A stretch of 64,000 nucleotides of DNA from Spirodela intermedia (lineage: Eukaryota > Streptophyta > Magnoliopsida > Alismatales > Araceae), in assembly GCA_902729315.2 (NCBI GenBank), contig LR746267.1:8248424-8312423 (forward strand), given 5' to 3'. The translations under genes were made by a program, and so were the position numbers. The notes under the pieces were generated by a model. That model was not told the DNA's origin, did no database searches, and saw only the letters and a list, made by a program, of their open reading frames with translations. Positions within the stretch are counted from its first letter, which is position 1. Each line of letters opens with the position of its first letter. Shown here piece by piece: positions 1-12,089 of this stretch.

Positions 1-389
1 TTTCTAGAGCCATAAGATTTTAACAATTTGGTAGTAGTAATTAAACATAAGGAAGGTAAAGGTCCACTTCAACAACAAGCTATGAATAAAGACAAGAAGC
101 ATTAAAAAATAATAAAATGTGAGAAATAATTAAGTTACCACATGAAAAAAATAATTTAACTGTAAATAGATATATATTGTTAAGTAAAATGTCAATTGAA
201 TGATAAAAAGATATAAAAACAGATGAATAGCTAAGGGTTATACCCAAACTTATGAGACATATTCTTTATAGATATTTACTCTATTTATAAAACTAGATAC
301 CATTAGAATCTTATTTTTGATATGTTAGCAATGATGACTAGGAGATACAACAATGTAATGTAATTAATATACTTTTACATGAATAACTT

Positions 390-1500
390 GATAAAGAAAA
401 CTATATGAATCTTCCTCAAAGATATCCAACCAATGCTAAGATAGATGTACAGTGTAAGTCAAACAAAACCTTATATAGACTAAAACAATCACCAAGAACT
501 CAATTTGAGAGATTCGTAGAGATTATATGAGACATCAATTATATACCTAGTAATAGAGCTTAGACGTTTTTCATTACATATTAAATCATCAAGAGGAACT
601 ATAGCTCAACTAGTTTATGTAGACGAGATAGTAATGATAAAAATTGGTGAGAGAGAAATAAAAATATTAATTAATCACTAAATAAATTCAATATTAAGAT
701 GTTGAGAAAATTAAAATATTTTACTAATATTGAAATGGGTAACTCAAAATATGAAATATTTATTCCTTAACAAGAGTAAATTACTCATCTTCTAAAAGAT
801 AGTAGAAAATTAGGTTGTAAGCTCAAAATACTCCTATAAATTTGAATCATAAACTTGTAAATACAAAAGAAAGTTGTCATGTAGACAGAATGATATATCA
901 ACATCTTGAGAGAAGGTTGATTTGCTTTTCTCACACTAGATATTGCCTATTCAATGGGTATCCTTTGTCTACTCATGTTTGACACGAGTGAAGTTCATGT
1001 CTTAACAATCAATAAAGCTTTAGAATACTTAAATAAGACTATAAGGTTTTTATTTAAGAATAATAATAATATAGATGTAAACAATTATATTAGTATTAAC
1101 TATAGAAGTTCAATTGCTAACGGAAAATCAACTTATTTTTACTAAATCTTTGGAGACAACCTAATAACATAAAGGAGCAAGAAGTAACTAGTGGTGGCCA
1201 AATTCAATATGGAATCAGAATTTAGAGTCTTGCCCCAAGAGATATGTCTGGCCATATAAGTTAAAGATATCTTAGAAGACTTCATAATTAAATAACATGA
1301 TCTAATGAGACTATATTGTAGCAAAAAATCCATTAATATATTAAAATTAATAGGGACTTCATCAAGTAGTTTCATGGTGATATCATTTGCACACACTGTC
1401 TCAACTGAAGATTAATTGATACCTATTCTTACAAAAAAATTGAATGGATCAATATTTTAGAGGCTACAACTAAGTTAGGACTAGATGACATTCAGTCACT
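390..1500 (+). mobile_element. Degenerate Ty1/copia pol remnant (RT to RNase H)
   Basis: Translating across frames gives consecutive copia-like stretches. They are LPQRYPTNAKID and LYRLKQSPRTQFERF (reverse transcriptase), AQLVYVDEIVMIK (the YVDD active-site box with the last Asp read as Glu), KYFTNIEMGNSKYEIFIP, FSHTR...DIAYS, and an RNase H-like SKKQLVVAKFNMESEFR. Stops and frameshifts interrupt every frame, so no active protein is possible. A weak purine-rich stretch near 1510-1525 could be a decayed polypurine tract. The 5' part of the element lies outside the window or is lost. The family assignment is good; the exact edges are not defined. Confidence 0.82.
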
Positions 1501-2050
1501 AACTTGAGATGAAATGGAGAGTGAGATATTATAATCATACAAGAGTCATTGTTGTCCTTTTATATTTTATAATTTTATCTTTCTTTATCTACAAGTATAT
1601 GAGATCTGGTTTGACACAAGTTAAAATCAATTAACTCGATATGATGCACTAGTTTTGGTTCAACATAAATAAATATATATATATATATATCTACTTTCAA
1701 ATGAGATATTTAATTTCACCTTTCCCTTTCTCTCTCATATCTCATGAACCAATGGCTCTCTCACTAATGGCAGTGCCGCTTCGGTAAACCCCTTCTGCAG
1801 CCACGCTGAACATTCGCCTGTCTTGGCTGAGGACTGAAATTAGAAGATGATAGAGACGAGGACAATGACAGTTCAGAGGCTCGCTTGGTAACAAAAAGGT
1901 GATTCAATATATCTTTTGTCGTTCGTTAGTCTTACAAACGGCATGCTTATAAAAAAAATTATTCACCATAACATACAGATGTACAACACTTCCTCATCCC
2001 AAGGAAGGCCCTATATTTAACATCAATAAAATGCTTCCAGCCGCACCCTC
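1500..2050. other. AT-rich spacer, probable LTR debris
   Basis: No coding signal was found. It contains a short AT dinucleotide run near 1673-1690 and may include the degraded 3' LTR of the copia element to its left. No terminal repeat could be paired within the window. Confidence 0.35.
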
Positions 2051-2059
2051 AGGCTGAAT

Positions 2060-2513
2060 TAACGTGCTGATGATTGGAGTTTCGACGACAATGCCCCTCT
2101 TGTTCACCCAAATCCACCCCCTGTCGCAGCGGTAGTCTGAAGTAAAGCCCGACCCTTCCTCAACGATTATGGGCGTCGACGTGAGGGTTCTGGTTCTCGA
2201 TTATTGCAGCGGCGTCGCTTCCCTATAACCGACGAGTTCCGGCCACGAGCTCTTCCCTTCGCAGTTTAGACATGACACACGCAGCAATATAGGATAAGTA
2301 GAGTTATTTCAGGGAAGACATGATACATATGACGACCCTTAACGTTGATGTGGTCGAGACAAGACATGATGACCCCTAAGTTGTGTTCAAAGTAGAGTGT
2401 TGATACAAGTACCACAACTTTCTGTAAGAAAATCAGGAGGCGGACTCCTGGAAATAGTTTGGTTGAATTAAAGAAGATAAATACATTCCTTTCTTATCTT
2501 CGCAGTCCCCCAT
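2060..2513 (-). pseudogene. Potato inhibitor I pseudogene, copy A
   Basis: A potato inhibitor I (PF00280-type) serine protease inhibitor locus in two pieces. Exon 1 (2498-2513) reads MGDCE plus one base. Exon 2 starts at 2256 after a TGCGAAG acceptor and reads GKSSWPELVGYRE, then AAAIIENQNPHVDA, then TSDYRCDRGWIWVNK and GIVVETP. These three blocks lie in different frames: one base is missing near the VGYRE segment and one is extra after VDA. The exon 1 donor reads G|ATAAGA where neighbouring copy B has G|GTACGA, so GT has probably become AT. The usual stop after the final Gly is also lost. The residue at the P1 position would be Ser. A TATA-like box lies upstream at 2573-2582. Clearly homologous to copy B, but not functional as read. 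Confidence 0.85.
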
Positions 2514-2572
2514 TCTTCGCTTCGTCTTTGAAAATGCAGGTGTGAATGCTAACGAATCAGAGGTGACTTGTA

Positions 2573-2582
2573 GTATTTATAG
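2573..2582 (-). promoter_or_regulatory. TATA box of inhibitor copy A
   Basis: On the minus strand this reads CTATAAATAC, about 60 bases before the copy A ATG. The same decamer stands at the matching place before copies B, C and D, which supports a conserved core promoter. Confidence 0.6.
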
Positions 2583-2589
2583 ACCGCCA

Positions 2590-4030
2590 TCAATAAGAAG
2601 AGCCCAAAAGGTTTGACGAGAATACCACTACGTGTGAAATCTATTCTCCTTGGATCTCCGTTTTTGAGACTGCATGGGGCAGGAGACAACCCGTGCAAGA
2701 AAAAGTTTCTGGAAGTGGCCTATATTAAAGTTTTTTGTCTTGTGCAAGAAAAATAGAATATGGCCTTTAGGAGGTAGACTGGTGAAAAACGGTTTAGCTT
2801 AAATCTTCAAGCTTATCTGATCTTTGCGCCGTCAAAGTTGACGAATGAATCAGTGCTTCTTGTTCGAATAACAGTTTCTCAGGGTGGAGCTATTACCAAT
2901 AACTAAACTCATGGGAGAGAGGAACTTCATCTCCATTGATCACCATGATTCAAAAAGACGAGCAAAGAGATGGCATGCACCATGTTTGAACAATTTAATC
3001 GCTCAACAAGATGGGTTGGAATTTCTTCCATTCTAAATTTCACGTCAGGTGACGAATAGATCAGTCAGTCGATCTTGCTCTCAATTTCTTCCACAAGAAC
3101 CAGCGCAGGAAACTTTTGGCAAGCAAATTCGCCATTTCTGAAATCTGTCTGGTTCGAAATCGCTACCCTGTCTGAAAACTTGGCTTGAGTTTACTGCTAT
3201 CATACTTTGACGAGAACTTTTGTCTGAAACGGAATTCCTAGAACGTTTTTAAGGTCAGGTGACAAAAATAATCCGATCCAAAGAAATTGGTAAGTTTCAA
3301 GCTAGAATTTCCTCTGTTCAAAACCATACGATTTGCCCAGATTCAACGTGGAAGTATTCCTCGATTTTGTCTTCTAAACTTATTGGAACTTATGCGAACT
3401 TATTAGATCCTCGTCTGGCAAGAAGTTATTGTGGGAGGAAGAGCGGCTGATCGCGAAATATTGACTATCTTCCCATCTTTTCAGATCCGGATGTCAATAT
3501 GTGTCTCCAGGTCGGAATCGATACAACTTGTTCGCGAGAAATTGCTTATTTGATCAACTCGGATTTTTTCGAAGAGTTAGCGGAGTGTCGGCGACAGGGA
3601 CCACACAATTTGTCAAATTATGTCCCCACACCCGGGTGAGAAGCAAATTGTTCTCCATCGTATTGTCGTAACCGGGAAACAACGAGAAGTATAATGACGG
3701 TAACCTTAAGACAGAAGAGAAACGTTTCACTATTAAAGGTATGGGGGTACTTACTAGGCCTACGTTTCTTTAGTAGACAAGTAGCTCAGCCTAACCCTCG
3801 GTTGAGAACGGCGATTGTCTGGGTTTCACGCGGCGGATGTTTATACACAAATGCATACCCACCCATTCAACACCGTAATAAAGAGCATCGGTTTTCAACC
3901 TGGTTCTGAAATTCTCGTTCTCTATCGAAAGCAAAGACGCGCAAACGGGCGACGAAGAGGCTATTCAGTCAACATCCATACTTCCCTATTGTTACACAGA
4001 AAAAGCACCAGCTCACTTCATCTAGACCCA
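2590..4030. other. Spacer between inhibitor copies A and B
   Basis: This covers the upstream region of copy A and the downstream flank of copy B. Short ORFs occur here but show no recognisable family. A motif containing GTCAGGTGACGAATAGATC (near 3045-3063) recurs as GTCAGGTGACAAAAATAATC near 3253, suggesting an old local duplication. No RNA gene was recognised. Confidence 0.4.
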
Positions 4031-4034
4031 CATG

Positions 4035-4660
4035 CTAACCGATTCGAGGAACCCGAACAATTCTGTCATGCTCGTTCACCCAAAGCCTTACCCTGTTACA
4101 CCGGTAGTCCTTGGTGACGGGCGTCCCTTCCCTAACGATGATAACATTAACAAGAGGGTTCTGGTCCTCGATTATCGCCGCGGCATCATCCGCCAGGTAT
4201 CCGACAAGCTCTGGCCACGAACTTTTCCCTTCACAGCGTCGCCATCACACGAATCAGGCGAATCAGTGGAAATGAGCCAATAGATTAAAGGATAGATTGC
4301 TTGGAATGTCATCCGATTTCCGGTTCCCCGCAGAGATGACTGAGTTTTTCTTCTTAAACTTGTTGTTTGAGATTTAGAAAGTTTTCCCAGTGCGAGCCTG
4401 AAAAGTTCTCTCATATTAAAGGACTGTCGGCACAAATTTCTTGAGTTAATACATGTATTGTCGTCATATCAAGGAAGATTCTGGTTGTATGAAGCCTTTC
4501 TTACACTCTGGCTTAATCACAAAGATTATGCAAGAAATTTTTGCAAAATGTTAACATAGGGCATTCAGAAATCGAGATTGTCTATAAAGGAAGAAAAAAT
4601 TTGGAACTATGGTGAACAAGAGTAGCTCGTACCTCCGCATCTCAGGCCTTGTTCCGCCAT
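4035..4660 (-). CDS. Potato inhibitor I family protease inhibitor, copy B (intact)
   Basis: Small serine protease inhibitor of the potato inhibitor I/CI-2/eglin fold. Exon 1 is 4633-4660 (ATG to phase 1, donor G|GTACGA). The intron is 404 bases. Exon 2 is 4035-4228, after acceptor GTGAAG. The join gives 73 residues and a stop, the usual length of the family. It carries the signature KSSWPELVG at residues 11-19, AAAIIE, and the binding loop TPVTKDYRCNRVR. By alignment with CI-2 and eglin c, the scissile bond is Lys49-Asp50, so P1 is Lys and trypsin-like proteases are the predicted target. Cys8 and Cys53 can form the disulfide seen in many plant members. No signal peptide is present, so it is probably cytosolic or vacuolar without a classical leader. 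It is the only undamaged member of the four-copy array. The start was chosen because it gives the family N-terminus; a TATA box lies 46-55 bases upstream. Confidence 0.9.
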
Positions 4661-4705
4661 TGTTTCTACGTGAACTGGTTGTGAATGGAGAAGAGGGTCT
4701 TGGCA

Positions 4706-4715
4706 GTATTTATAG
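4706..4715 (-). promoter_or_regulatory. TATA box of inhibitor copy B
   Basis: CTATAAATAC on the minus strand, about 50 bases before the copy B ATG and identical to the boxes of copies A, C and D. Confidence 0.65.
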
Positions 4716-4739
4716 AACGGTTGGGCCCAAGAGGTTTGA

Positions 4740-6480
4740 AAAGTCATAGTGGTATATCGGCCTCATCGTAGACTTATTTGCTTTGTTCAGACCTCAATGG
4801 GAGAATGTGGGGCTCTCTGATAGCGAAAGGAAGCTGGGTGAGGTCTTCCGTGCCAGACTGCCATCTACTTCAACACAGCTGCTCATTTGACTTCCGGAAA
4901 TTAAGACCGGAATTTTATCCCGCAGTCTTTATTAACATTAATGCTACATAGCGGCAAATACAGCGCTTTAGTCTGACAACATTCAATACCAATTTTTTAT
5001 CCCCTAGGCGTTTCGTTCAGAACTGAAGGTAGAATTTCGATCTTTCATGTGGACGGATACCGAGAACCGTTGAGTATTATAATAGCCACATTAAATATTT
5101 ATCTTCAAGCTCATTTGATACACGTATGAACTCAGGAAAAGTACAAGATAACCTGAGGGACTCATGTTTGGCGAGATTAGCTCGCAGAACAGTATGTGCG
5201 AAAGAAGACTACACACTGATTACAATAATAGGTAATAGTTTTTGGAAAATCAATACATGGGTCATTCGAATATTTGGACGTGTTCACTCTGAAGCGATCT
5301 TTCTTGTCCCAACAAAATGTTGTACACAGTGATTCTCAACCATCATCAGCAACTAAACACAAGTAATTGAATAAATTCCATGTAATGTAATACTGTGCTC
5401 AACCCTACATCACTTTTATGCTTCAGCATGGTGTGCATGGTGTGGATTGACAATCTTCTGGGGGCTAACGATCTTTGTCCTGTAGATTCCTCAGGTTGGA
5501 AAAAGCTACCAAGGCTTTCACACTTTCACACTCATGGCGCTGAATTGTGGTATATATCACATCTTTATTCCTGAAAAACGTGTGGAGCAGGTGTGAGTCG
5601 ACGTTTGAACCACTTTTGGTTATTGATCCTGCGAAGCCTACCCCAAGGTTCAGGCCAGATTGTAGGAAGTGGGTGATACGTTTTTGTTTCTTATTGGTGT
5701 TGGAGGAAAGATCAAAGAGAGAGAAGAAAAAATATGGCTCAATGACAGCTGCTCCCCCGTTTAGGTTTAAGTAGACTTATGCACAAAGGGGGTAATTACA
5801 ACATGGGCCACTGACTAGTCCTGAGATGGGCTGAGATGGGCTGCTAAATAGGCTACTGACTAGTCTGACCTCAACAGAAGGAATGATCCTGTCATTCAGT
5901 ACCTACTAACTGGGTGTAGACAGGGAAGGTATTAAGAGTAGTTTTTAATTTGAAAGCATTAAAACAAAGTTAACGATATTGCTAATGCACCCATTTTTTC
6001 ATTTATATTTGTAGATGGTATCGTCACAGAAACACCATAGACTGCCAAGAAAAATGGACTAAAACAATTTACACATTATGGTTCAGTGAAGGAACCTTTA
6101 TAATTAACTAGGGCTTACAATTCTCAGCTTGTTTCTTGTGTATAAGCAAGTCTAATTTTATAGGATTAAAATTTGTACATAGATGAGTAGTGTGGATGCT
6201 TCTCTTGTATTGATTGAATACATGATTTTTTATATTGATTACTTCAAGTTGGCTTCTCATATCTTGGAGAATAGAGAGGAGCTTCCAAATCGCAAATTAC
6301 AATCCTAGGCAGTGGAAGGGAGCATTGTTTTCTATACTGCATTTTCAGTGCGGACAGAATAACACTGCATTTTCAATTACCACTTATTGATCAAATCATT
6401 ATTATCCTCCACAATATATTATTTCGTAAAAAAACAGCAAAGAATCATAAATCAAATGGTGAGGCTATGCATCATCACAT
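4740..6480. other. Spacer between inhibitor copies B and C
   Basis: No gene was recognised. From 5307 onward the sequence matches 13603 onward and forms the left end of the large duplication. From about 5709 the match becomes nearly perfect. It includes a GGTGTGCATGGTGTGGAT-type short repeat (about 5428-5448), which is one unit longer in the second copy at about 13724-13753. Confidence 0.55.
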
Positions 6481-6481
6481 G

Positions 6482-6970
6482 CTAGTCACTCGTGGGAGTG
6501 TTGGCCACAATGCCACACCCACCCTGTCTCAATCACAAAAATACTCCATGTCCCTCATCAAGTCCTTATAAATCATAGTGACGTGAACGTGAGGGTTCTC
6601 CTCAATTATTGTTGCAGCAGTGCTGCCCTTATCCCCAAATACTTTTGGCCACGATTTCTTTCCTTCACATGCCATCCATGCGGTAAATTAAAATTGATGG
6701 TTGGTAGTTCTACATCACCAGGTTCATTTGATATTTGATGATTATAAACTGTATGCATAAGCTATATCTTGCCATTCATAGGAATAGTGATGATGTATCC
6801 ATTAAGCTTTTATCCAAATAGTAGTCTCATTTAAGATTAAACATATGACGTTAAGGTAGAAAATAAATAATTCTACTGTCCTGAAAGAACAGATAATGGG
6901 GTAAAGGAATCCAACCAAAAGTATTCCTTCAAATGAACACCAAGAATTGTGCTACTCGAGATTCTGACAT
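6482..6970 (-). pseudogene. Potato inhibitor I pseudogene, copy C
   Basis: Exon 2 begins at 6662 after the same TGTGAAG acceptor used in copies A and B. It reads GKKSWPKVFGDKGSTAATII, then EENPHVHV and a poorly conserved loop ending EYFCD, then a TGA at 6529-6531. Family-like residues GIVANTPTSD and a stop (6482-6484) follow in another frame, so the end of the domain is recoverable but disconnected. Exon 1 (MSESR, ATG at 6968-6970) lacks one base of a proper donor. The strongly conserved RVRVWV core is lost. A TATA box remains at 7047-7056. The gene looks inactivated, although a truncated product ending at FCD cannot be excluded. Confidence 0.8.
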
Positions 6971-7046
6971 TTTTTTTCTTGCCTGTACAAGTTGAAGTCT
7001 GTGTGAAATAGAGATGGAGTAAGATGAAGCCCAAGCCACCTTGGGG

Positions 7047-7056
7047 TATTTATAGA
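7047..7056 (-). promoter_or_regulatory. TATA box of inhibitor copy C
   Basis: CTATAAATAC on the minus strand, about 80 bases before the copy C exon 1 ATG. Conserved in all four copies although the gene itself is broken. Confidence 0.55.
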
Positions 7057-7426
7057 GAATCATGGATCATACAAGTATGGAATGATTGTATAAAAACCTC
7101 ACAAAGTTATATGTATGTGCCATTTGGATCGAGCTTAGCATATGAGAGGGGGAAGTGAGTCCCCACTTTTAAGGAAATGGGTGAACAACTTCAATCTTAA
7201 GAGGCCTATTTCTCTCTCATCAATCATGCTTATATAAATAGTGCCTTTCTTATGTGGTCTTAATAGAGGCTTCATGGAAGGATTCAACTTTGTATGGAAT
7301 ATCTAACTATAAGATAAGGCTAGGGAACAACCAATAGAGTTATAGATTAATTTAATATTTCTTTAAGTTTTTTAAAAGTTACTTTGAAATCATGAAATGA
7401 TGATACTACATTAGAAATTGATTGGA

Positions 7427-10400
7427 TGATAGTGAGACATATTGAAGGGCATTGCAAAAACTTCACATGATATTCTTAACTCAAGAAATATCTTGAACCA
7501 ACTCAATTCTCATAAGGGATACAAACACAATACTTATAGATATGAATACAATAAGAAGTATGTGCAATGTAAATCTATCATCATTCTTTGTGAAAGTATG
7601 TTATTCTACTTCACTCTCAAATATTATTTATATTCGTTGTATACAAGAAATTGTGTTGTGCTAAATGCCAAGTCCAACACCTATGGCATGCATGAAAAAT
7701 CCTTGATTGCCTTGATTAACAATGGTACACTTGATCAAAGGACCAATTTCTATTGTGAGCTTGATCAATACCTAATCACTTGGAGCACGTTAGAGCACTC
7801 CACTTACACATGTGGTGTGATTGAGTGCAAGACCCACATGAATGGTGGGGGGAAGGGGGAATCTATGTCGTGTAAAATCATTTTTAATTTTTTTAAAACT
7901 CCTTTAGTTCAAATTTTGATGAGCAGATTTTTACTATGGCTTCTTCGATGTAAAATCAGCACTATCATATATATGCCATACTTTCTCAAATAAAAATTAT
8001 TTTAGTCATATAGGTTCACTTTTTGGACTATTTTTTCATTGATCAAAAATATAATTTTGGTAATGTTATCAATTAAATATTTTATATGATTTATTACATT
8101 TGACTCACTATTTAGAGATATTTCAAATACTTACAGACCTATAATAGTGTAGACAATTGGTACAAAAAATCAAAAATATCAATTCTCATACATATGATAA
8201 TGATTTTTGTACATGACACATTCTTCTTATTACGCTTATACTCAAATAATTTATCATTTCTTCTCATGATGAGAATTAAATGAAAAGTAAGATTTCCTTT
8301 TATTTCCACTAATCAAGATCATAAATAAAATCATTCTACATATGCCATGTTATTGAAATCCTCTTCTTTATATATAGTCATCATAGAGACTCTTTATAAT
8401 TGTAAAAGACTTTAATCTACTTGAATCATAATTAGGCAAAATGAATATTATATGTCCTCAATTTCATCATTTTAGATAAGAGTTATCTCTATGTGAATCT
8501 CTTCATAAAACATGAAAATATGATTAGTTCATTCATAATTTAACACTTTTATCAACTGATATATTTCTATTCTCAATCGAGTCATCCACACCTTGAAGCT
8601 CAAGAGAATGACGGTCAAGTCATAAAGAAGATATCCTACAGAACATAGAAAAATTACATGGAAACTATTGTTCAACAATTAGAAATACGAGCAATGATAT
8701 TTAAAAAATGCACCCTCACTTGAATGAGATATGGAATAAAGTCATGATCCACAACAATCAAAACATATGGGAAGGCAATGACTTATTATAGATTACAACA
8801 CAATATCTAATAATCTCTAAAGGTGATTGTGATAAAACAACTTGTATGATCACGGATTATTCTTATTGATCCACAACTAGTATGTTGGAATGTCCACATG
8901 GTCTGTACCCCTATTAACATAACATTTTTAATAAAGCCTATGCACGTTTAGACACATACATGAAATGAGAGATGGTGTACTATTATCTGGTAATACAGCA
9001 TCAGCTTATCAGCCCTTTTACAATTGTATGTCTACTTGATTCTAGGAACTTTGACAACATTGTCATCGTCATCTATTCAGAACTTCACCTACTAGTAGCT
9101 GAGATCTTTTGTGACGAACATCCCCAACCTAATGGTCTTAATATTAATCAAGAGGAGAACTCTCATGAGTTCCGATCACAAGCGTTGATACAGATGAAAT
9201 TTACATAGTAAAACTCAATTGATGATTATTAGGGGATTCACGAGGAGAGGAAGGGCATTTGGAATGATCAAACTTCAACTACAAAGGAGACAACAAGGAT
9301 CTGATAGCTTAGAAAGACCACCAAGTAGGATACTTTCTTTTTAATACATCAAAAAGAAAATATCACACGATATGATCAGCGAATATGTTAGCTATCCTAT
9401 GGTTCTCTAGCAACCACAGCAAGAAACTATATTAAATGAACATGATTCAAGGGAGTGCAATGTAATACCTGAGCACAAGAAGGTCGTCGGCATTGAGAGA
9501 CCTTATGATTACATTCTAGGGTCAATGAAGCTTTAAAGATATCAATTCCCTTAGACTGGTGTGAAGACGGCGTCTTTATAGGAAATGGTGAAGAGAGAAG
9601 GCCGGAGGAGAAAGGAAGGAGAGAAGGGAAAGAAGGGGTGGAGGTGTGAGATAAGTCGTCCTCACCACCAGCTCTAACAAGGAGCACAGGGTCTTCGTGA
9701 CCAACCCAATCATTGAGACGGGATCAAACCTGATGCAGCAAAGTATTCACTCATAGATAGTCTCCTAGAGACAACGTTCAAGGTCTATTTAGCAGGTCCA
9801 AATAGACAAAGAGAGGTTTAGAAGATAAAGAAACCCTCAAAAGCAGGCATATTTGCTAGATGTGGGACGGTTATGATGGCAACGCGATCAACGGATAATG
9901 TCCAGTTCCAGTTCCACTGTTTGACTTTGTCCTGTACCTCTTATGAGCTGTCTTTTGGACGACTATAAGCTGGTGAGAGTTGCATAACCTCAGGTCTTGC
10001 GTCCGCATCGTTTCCCTACTGGGCTGCGAGTGCGTCAGTTTGTTGTTGTCCAAGAGTCCTCACTAGCCATTCGTTGGCTAGTGCTGCATGAACTACCCTT
10101 CAAACCAAACAAGGGTACTATTCCCAAATGGACAATAAAGTAAAGTATTGCAGCTCAATGGTTCTGACGAAACTCCATTATTCCTCCCTCTTGCGCAAAA
10201 ATCTCTGGCAACAGTAACGATGAGCGATATCTCCAAGCAGCAGTGTTTATGGAGGGAGGGCTTTAGTAAATTTGACCACCAACATCATCTATTCATAAAC
10301 ACTGAAGATCCCTAGATCTTTGGTATATTATCTTGAAATGAGAGTATCAACGGTTGACTATAAAGGAATACGTTGGAAATCTGAAGATCATCAAATTCCC

Positions 10401-11020
10401 TCGTGGTCATCAATGCGAAGAGAACGACTGATATGACGTAATCATCATCCTATTCATAGCATTCGCTCGATTCCAAAATAGTGGGTGGTAGTGATGTTAT
10501 TCGAGGCTTGCTTGAAACTCATACATTGGCTAGTAGCTTGCTTCATTTGCAGCAAGAACAATGGGAAAAAATAACATAGTTCAACAAAACCTTGGAAAAA
10601 CCTAAAGCATTCATGAGTACAAGGAGAGCGGGAGAACAGCTGATCAATCTTGAGCATTCTTCACCAGATCGCTAGTAGGGAATGTCCAATTAAAATGTCT
10701 AATATATCATCCTTCATGAGCATGGATTGTAATATCATTGAATGAAAACCTCAAATGATCAAATGACATTGTTATCTTAATTAATATTCTTATCTTCTCC
10801 TAACTGTCCAAAGATCAAATGATAACATGTCCCTAGATATAGTGAAGATAACCTAGCACATCAAATAATTCTCACATTTTTTAATGAATTTTTAAAAAAA
10901 ATCCCACATTTTTAGATGATGTTCCAAATCAAATGAAACTAGATATTGTGCTATTTGATTGGCTTGATAATGCTATGTATCCAATATTAGGCCTCATGAA
11001 ATAGAGATTATCCTAGTAAA
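7427..11020. other. AT-rich non-coding stretch with transposon debris
   Basis: No dependable gene was found. The part to about 8480 has a homologue at 15655-16210. An ORF of 183 codons (7442-7993) has low-complexity, AT-driven composition and no recognisable domain. Around 9290-9335 a plus-strand reading gives RSDSLERPPSR, which recalls the basic/proline linker before the copia reverse transcriptase. This is weak support for another copia remnant. No terminal repeats could be paired. Confidence 0.4.
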
Positions 11021-11319
11021 TAAATCAAGTCCAGATTCACACAAATTTAGGTGAGTTTCTCAAGTATTCTCTCTTTTATTTAATGTGACTCGACTTTTCT
11101 GATGTCTTATTAAATGTCTACATTAAATGCAGGAGTGAGGAGGCTTCAGAAGGAAAAGTGGTTGGTTCTCGGATCGATTCCCACAGACGAGAGTGTCATT
11201 TGTGGGTGAACCGAGTGAAATGAAACCACCTCATAATGGCCAAATTGGTTTGGGCAGACAGGAAACAACCAATGTCTGACACACTTGACAAGCTCAATAA
11301 CTGTCACATGTTTCCCGAG

Positions 11320-11722
11320 GTCGACCTACTTATAAATAGGTCTCTCCCCCCATTTGGATCATCTTCATGGTATCCATTAGAGATAGGTTGAGAGGGTTTC
11401 CAAGGGGAAATCTTCTGCTAGGTGGTGAATGAGTGGAGGGCTAAGATCAGAGATATATTCTCTGGATTCTTGGTGAGTAATTTGAGGGTGAAGATAAGGA
11501 ATCTATTCTTTGGGTTTCTTAATGAGAGTACTTCTATATTGCTATCTCATCTTGTGGAGTTTTGGTCGTCATATGTGGACGTAAGATGCAGACCTCCAAA
11601 CCATGTAAATTCTTTGTCTTAATACTTTTGTTGTGAGTTTATTATTTTCTTATTTCCTAATTTACGTTGTATGTATTCTGCGAGTAGTGTTCGGCAAGCC
11701 TATATTCAGTTTACTCCAGCAA
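11320..11722 (+). mobile_element. Copia-like LTR fragment with primer-binding site, before peptide gene 1
   Basis: A TATA-like ACTTATAAATAGG (about 11328-11340) is followed by roughly 390 bases ending ...CTCCAGCA. Directly after it, TTGGTATCATAG (about 11725-11736) closely resembles the copia primer-binding site TGGTATCAGAGC, complementary to initiator tRNA-Met. This order (TATA, R/U5-like region, CA end, PBS) is that of the 3' part of an LTR plus leader. The left end and internal domains are missing. A homologous, more truncated piece is at about 16960-17160. The LTR call is an inference from order and PBS. Confidence 0.55.
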
Positions 11723-11779
11723 ATTGGTATCATAGTTTTTGGTTTTGTGTCCAATCTGTGTTCAGAGTTGATGACACTT

Positions 11780-11815
11780 TCCCCTCTCTCTCTTTATTTC
11801 CCTCCCTCTCTCCCT

Positions 11816-11856
<41 letters not shown>
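11780..11856. repeat. CT microsatellite
   Basis: Pyrimidine-only tract of CT and CCCTCT units. The equivalent tract before peptide gene 2 (about 17264-17295) is shorter. It lies in the region between the LTR debris and the peptide-gene promoter. Confidence 0.95.
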
Positions 11857-11858
<2 letters not shown>

Positions 11859-12089
11859 CTGCAGTAGGTGCATATGGAATGCCTTTACAAAGGCGTAGCT
11901 GAACCACCTTTGCCAGGCTATTTTAGGACGTACAATCGTAGGTAAAAGTGATTAAAGGAAGTAATAAACTGAATAAAAATCTGAGGGAGATGGAAATCAG
12001 AGGGCCAACTTTCTTTATTGACTGATAAAAATGACCGTTTTTGTAAAACGAACCATGGAATCCTTATGTAGCGTCAGATTTTATTGTTC

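Larger units (their letters stand above)
5307..8480. repeat. Left segment of tandem duplication, copy 1
   Basis: Colinear with 13603-16210. The matched landmarks are GTCCCAACA followed by AATGTTGTA, ACACAAGTAATTGAATAAA, the inhibitor pseudogene, and the AT-rich tail ending near ATTTCATCATTTTA. Divergence is uneven: 5709-7426 is almost identical to 13928-15647, while the flanks carry many substitutions and indels. Copy 1 contains about 400 bases (about 7427-7840) absent from copy 2. Confidence 0.85.

Noticed and set aside
4172-4435. Minus-strand 87-codon ORF over inhibitor copy B
   Set aside because: It is out of frame with the inhibitor domain. The spliced frame with KSSWPELVG explains the region.
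7442-7993. Open frame of 183 codons in the AT-rich spacer
   Set aside because: No recognisable domain. Composition follows the local AT bias, much of the frame falls in the segment missing from the duplicate copy, and the part present there is not kept open.
11633-11902. Two overlapping ORFs with Ser-Leu runs
   Set aside because: They read through the CT microsatellite and LTR debris; no coding support.
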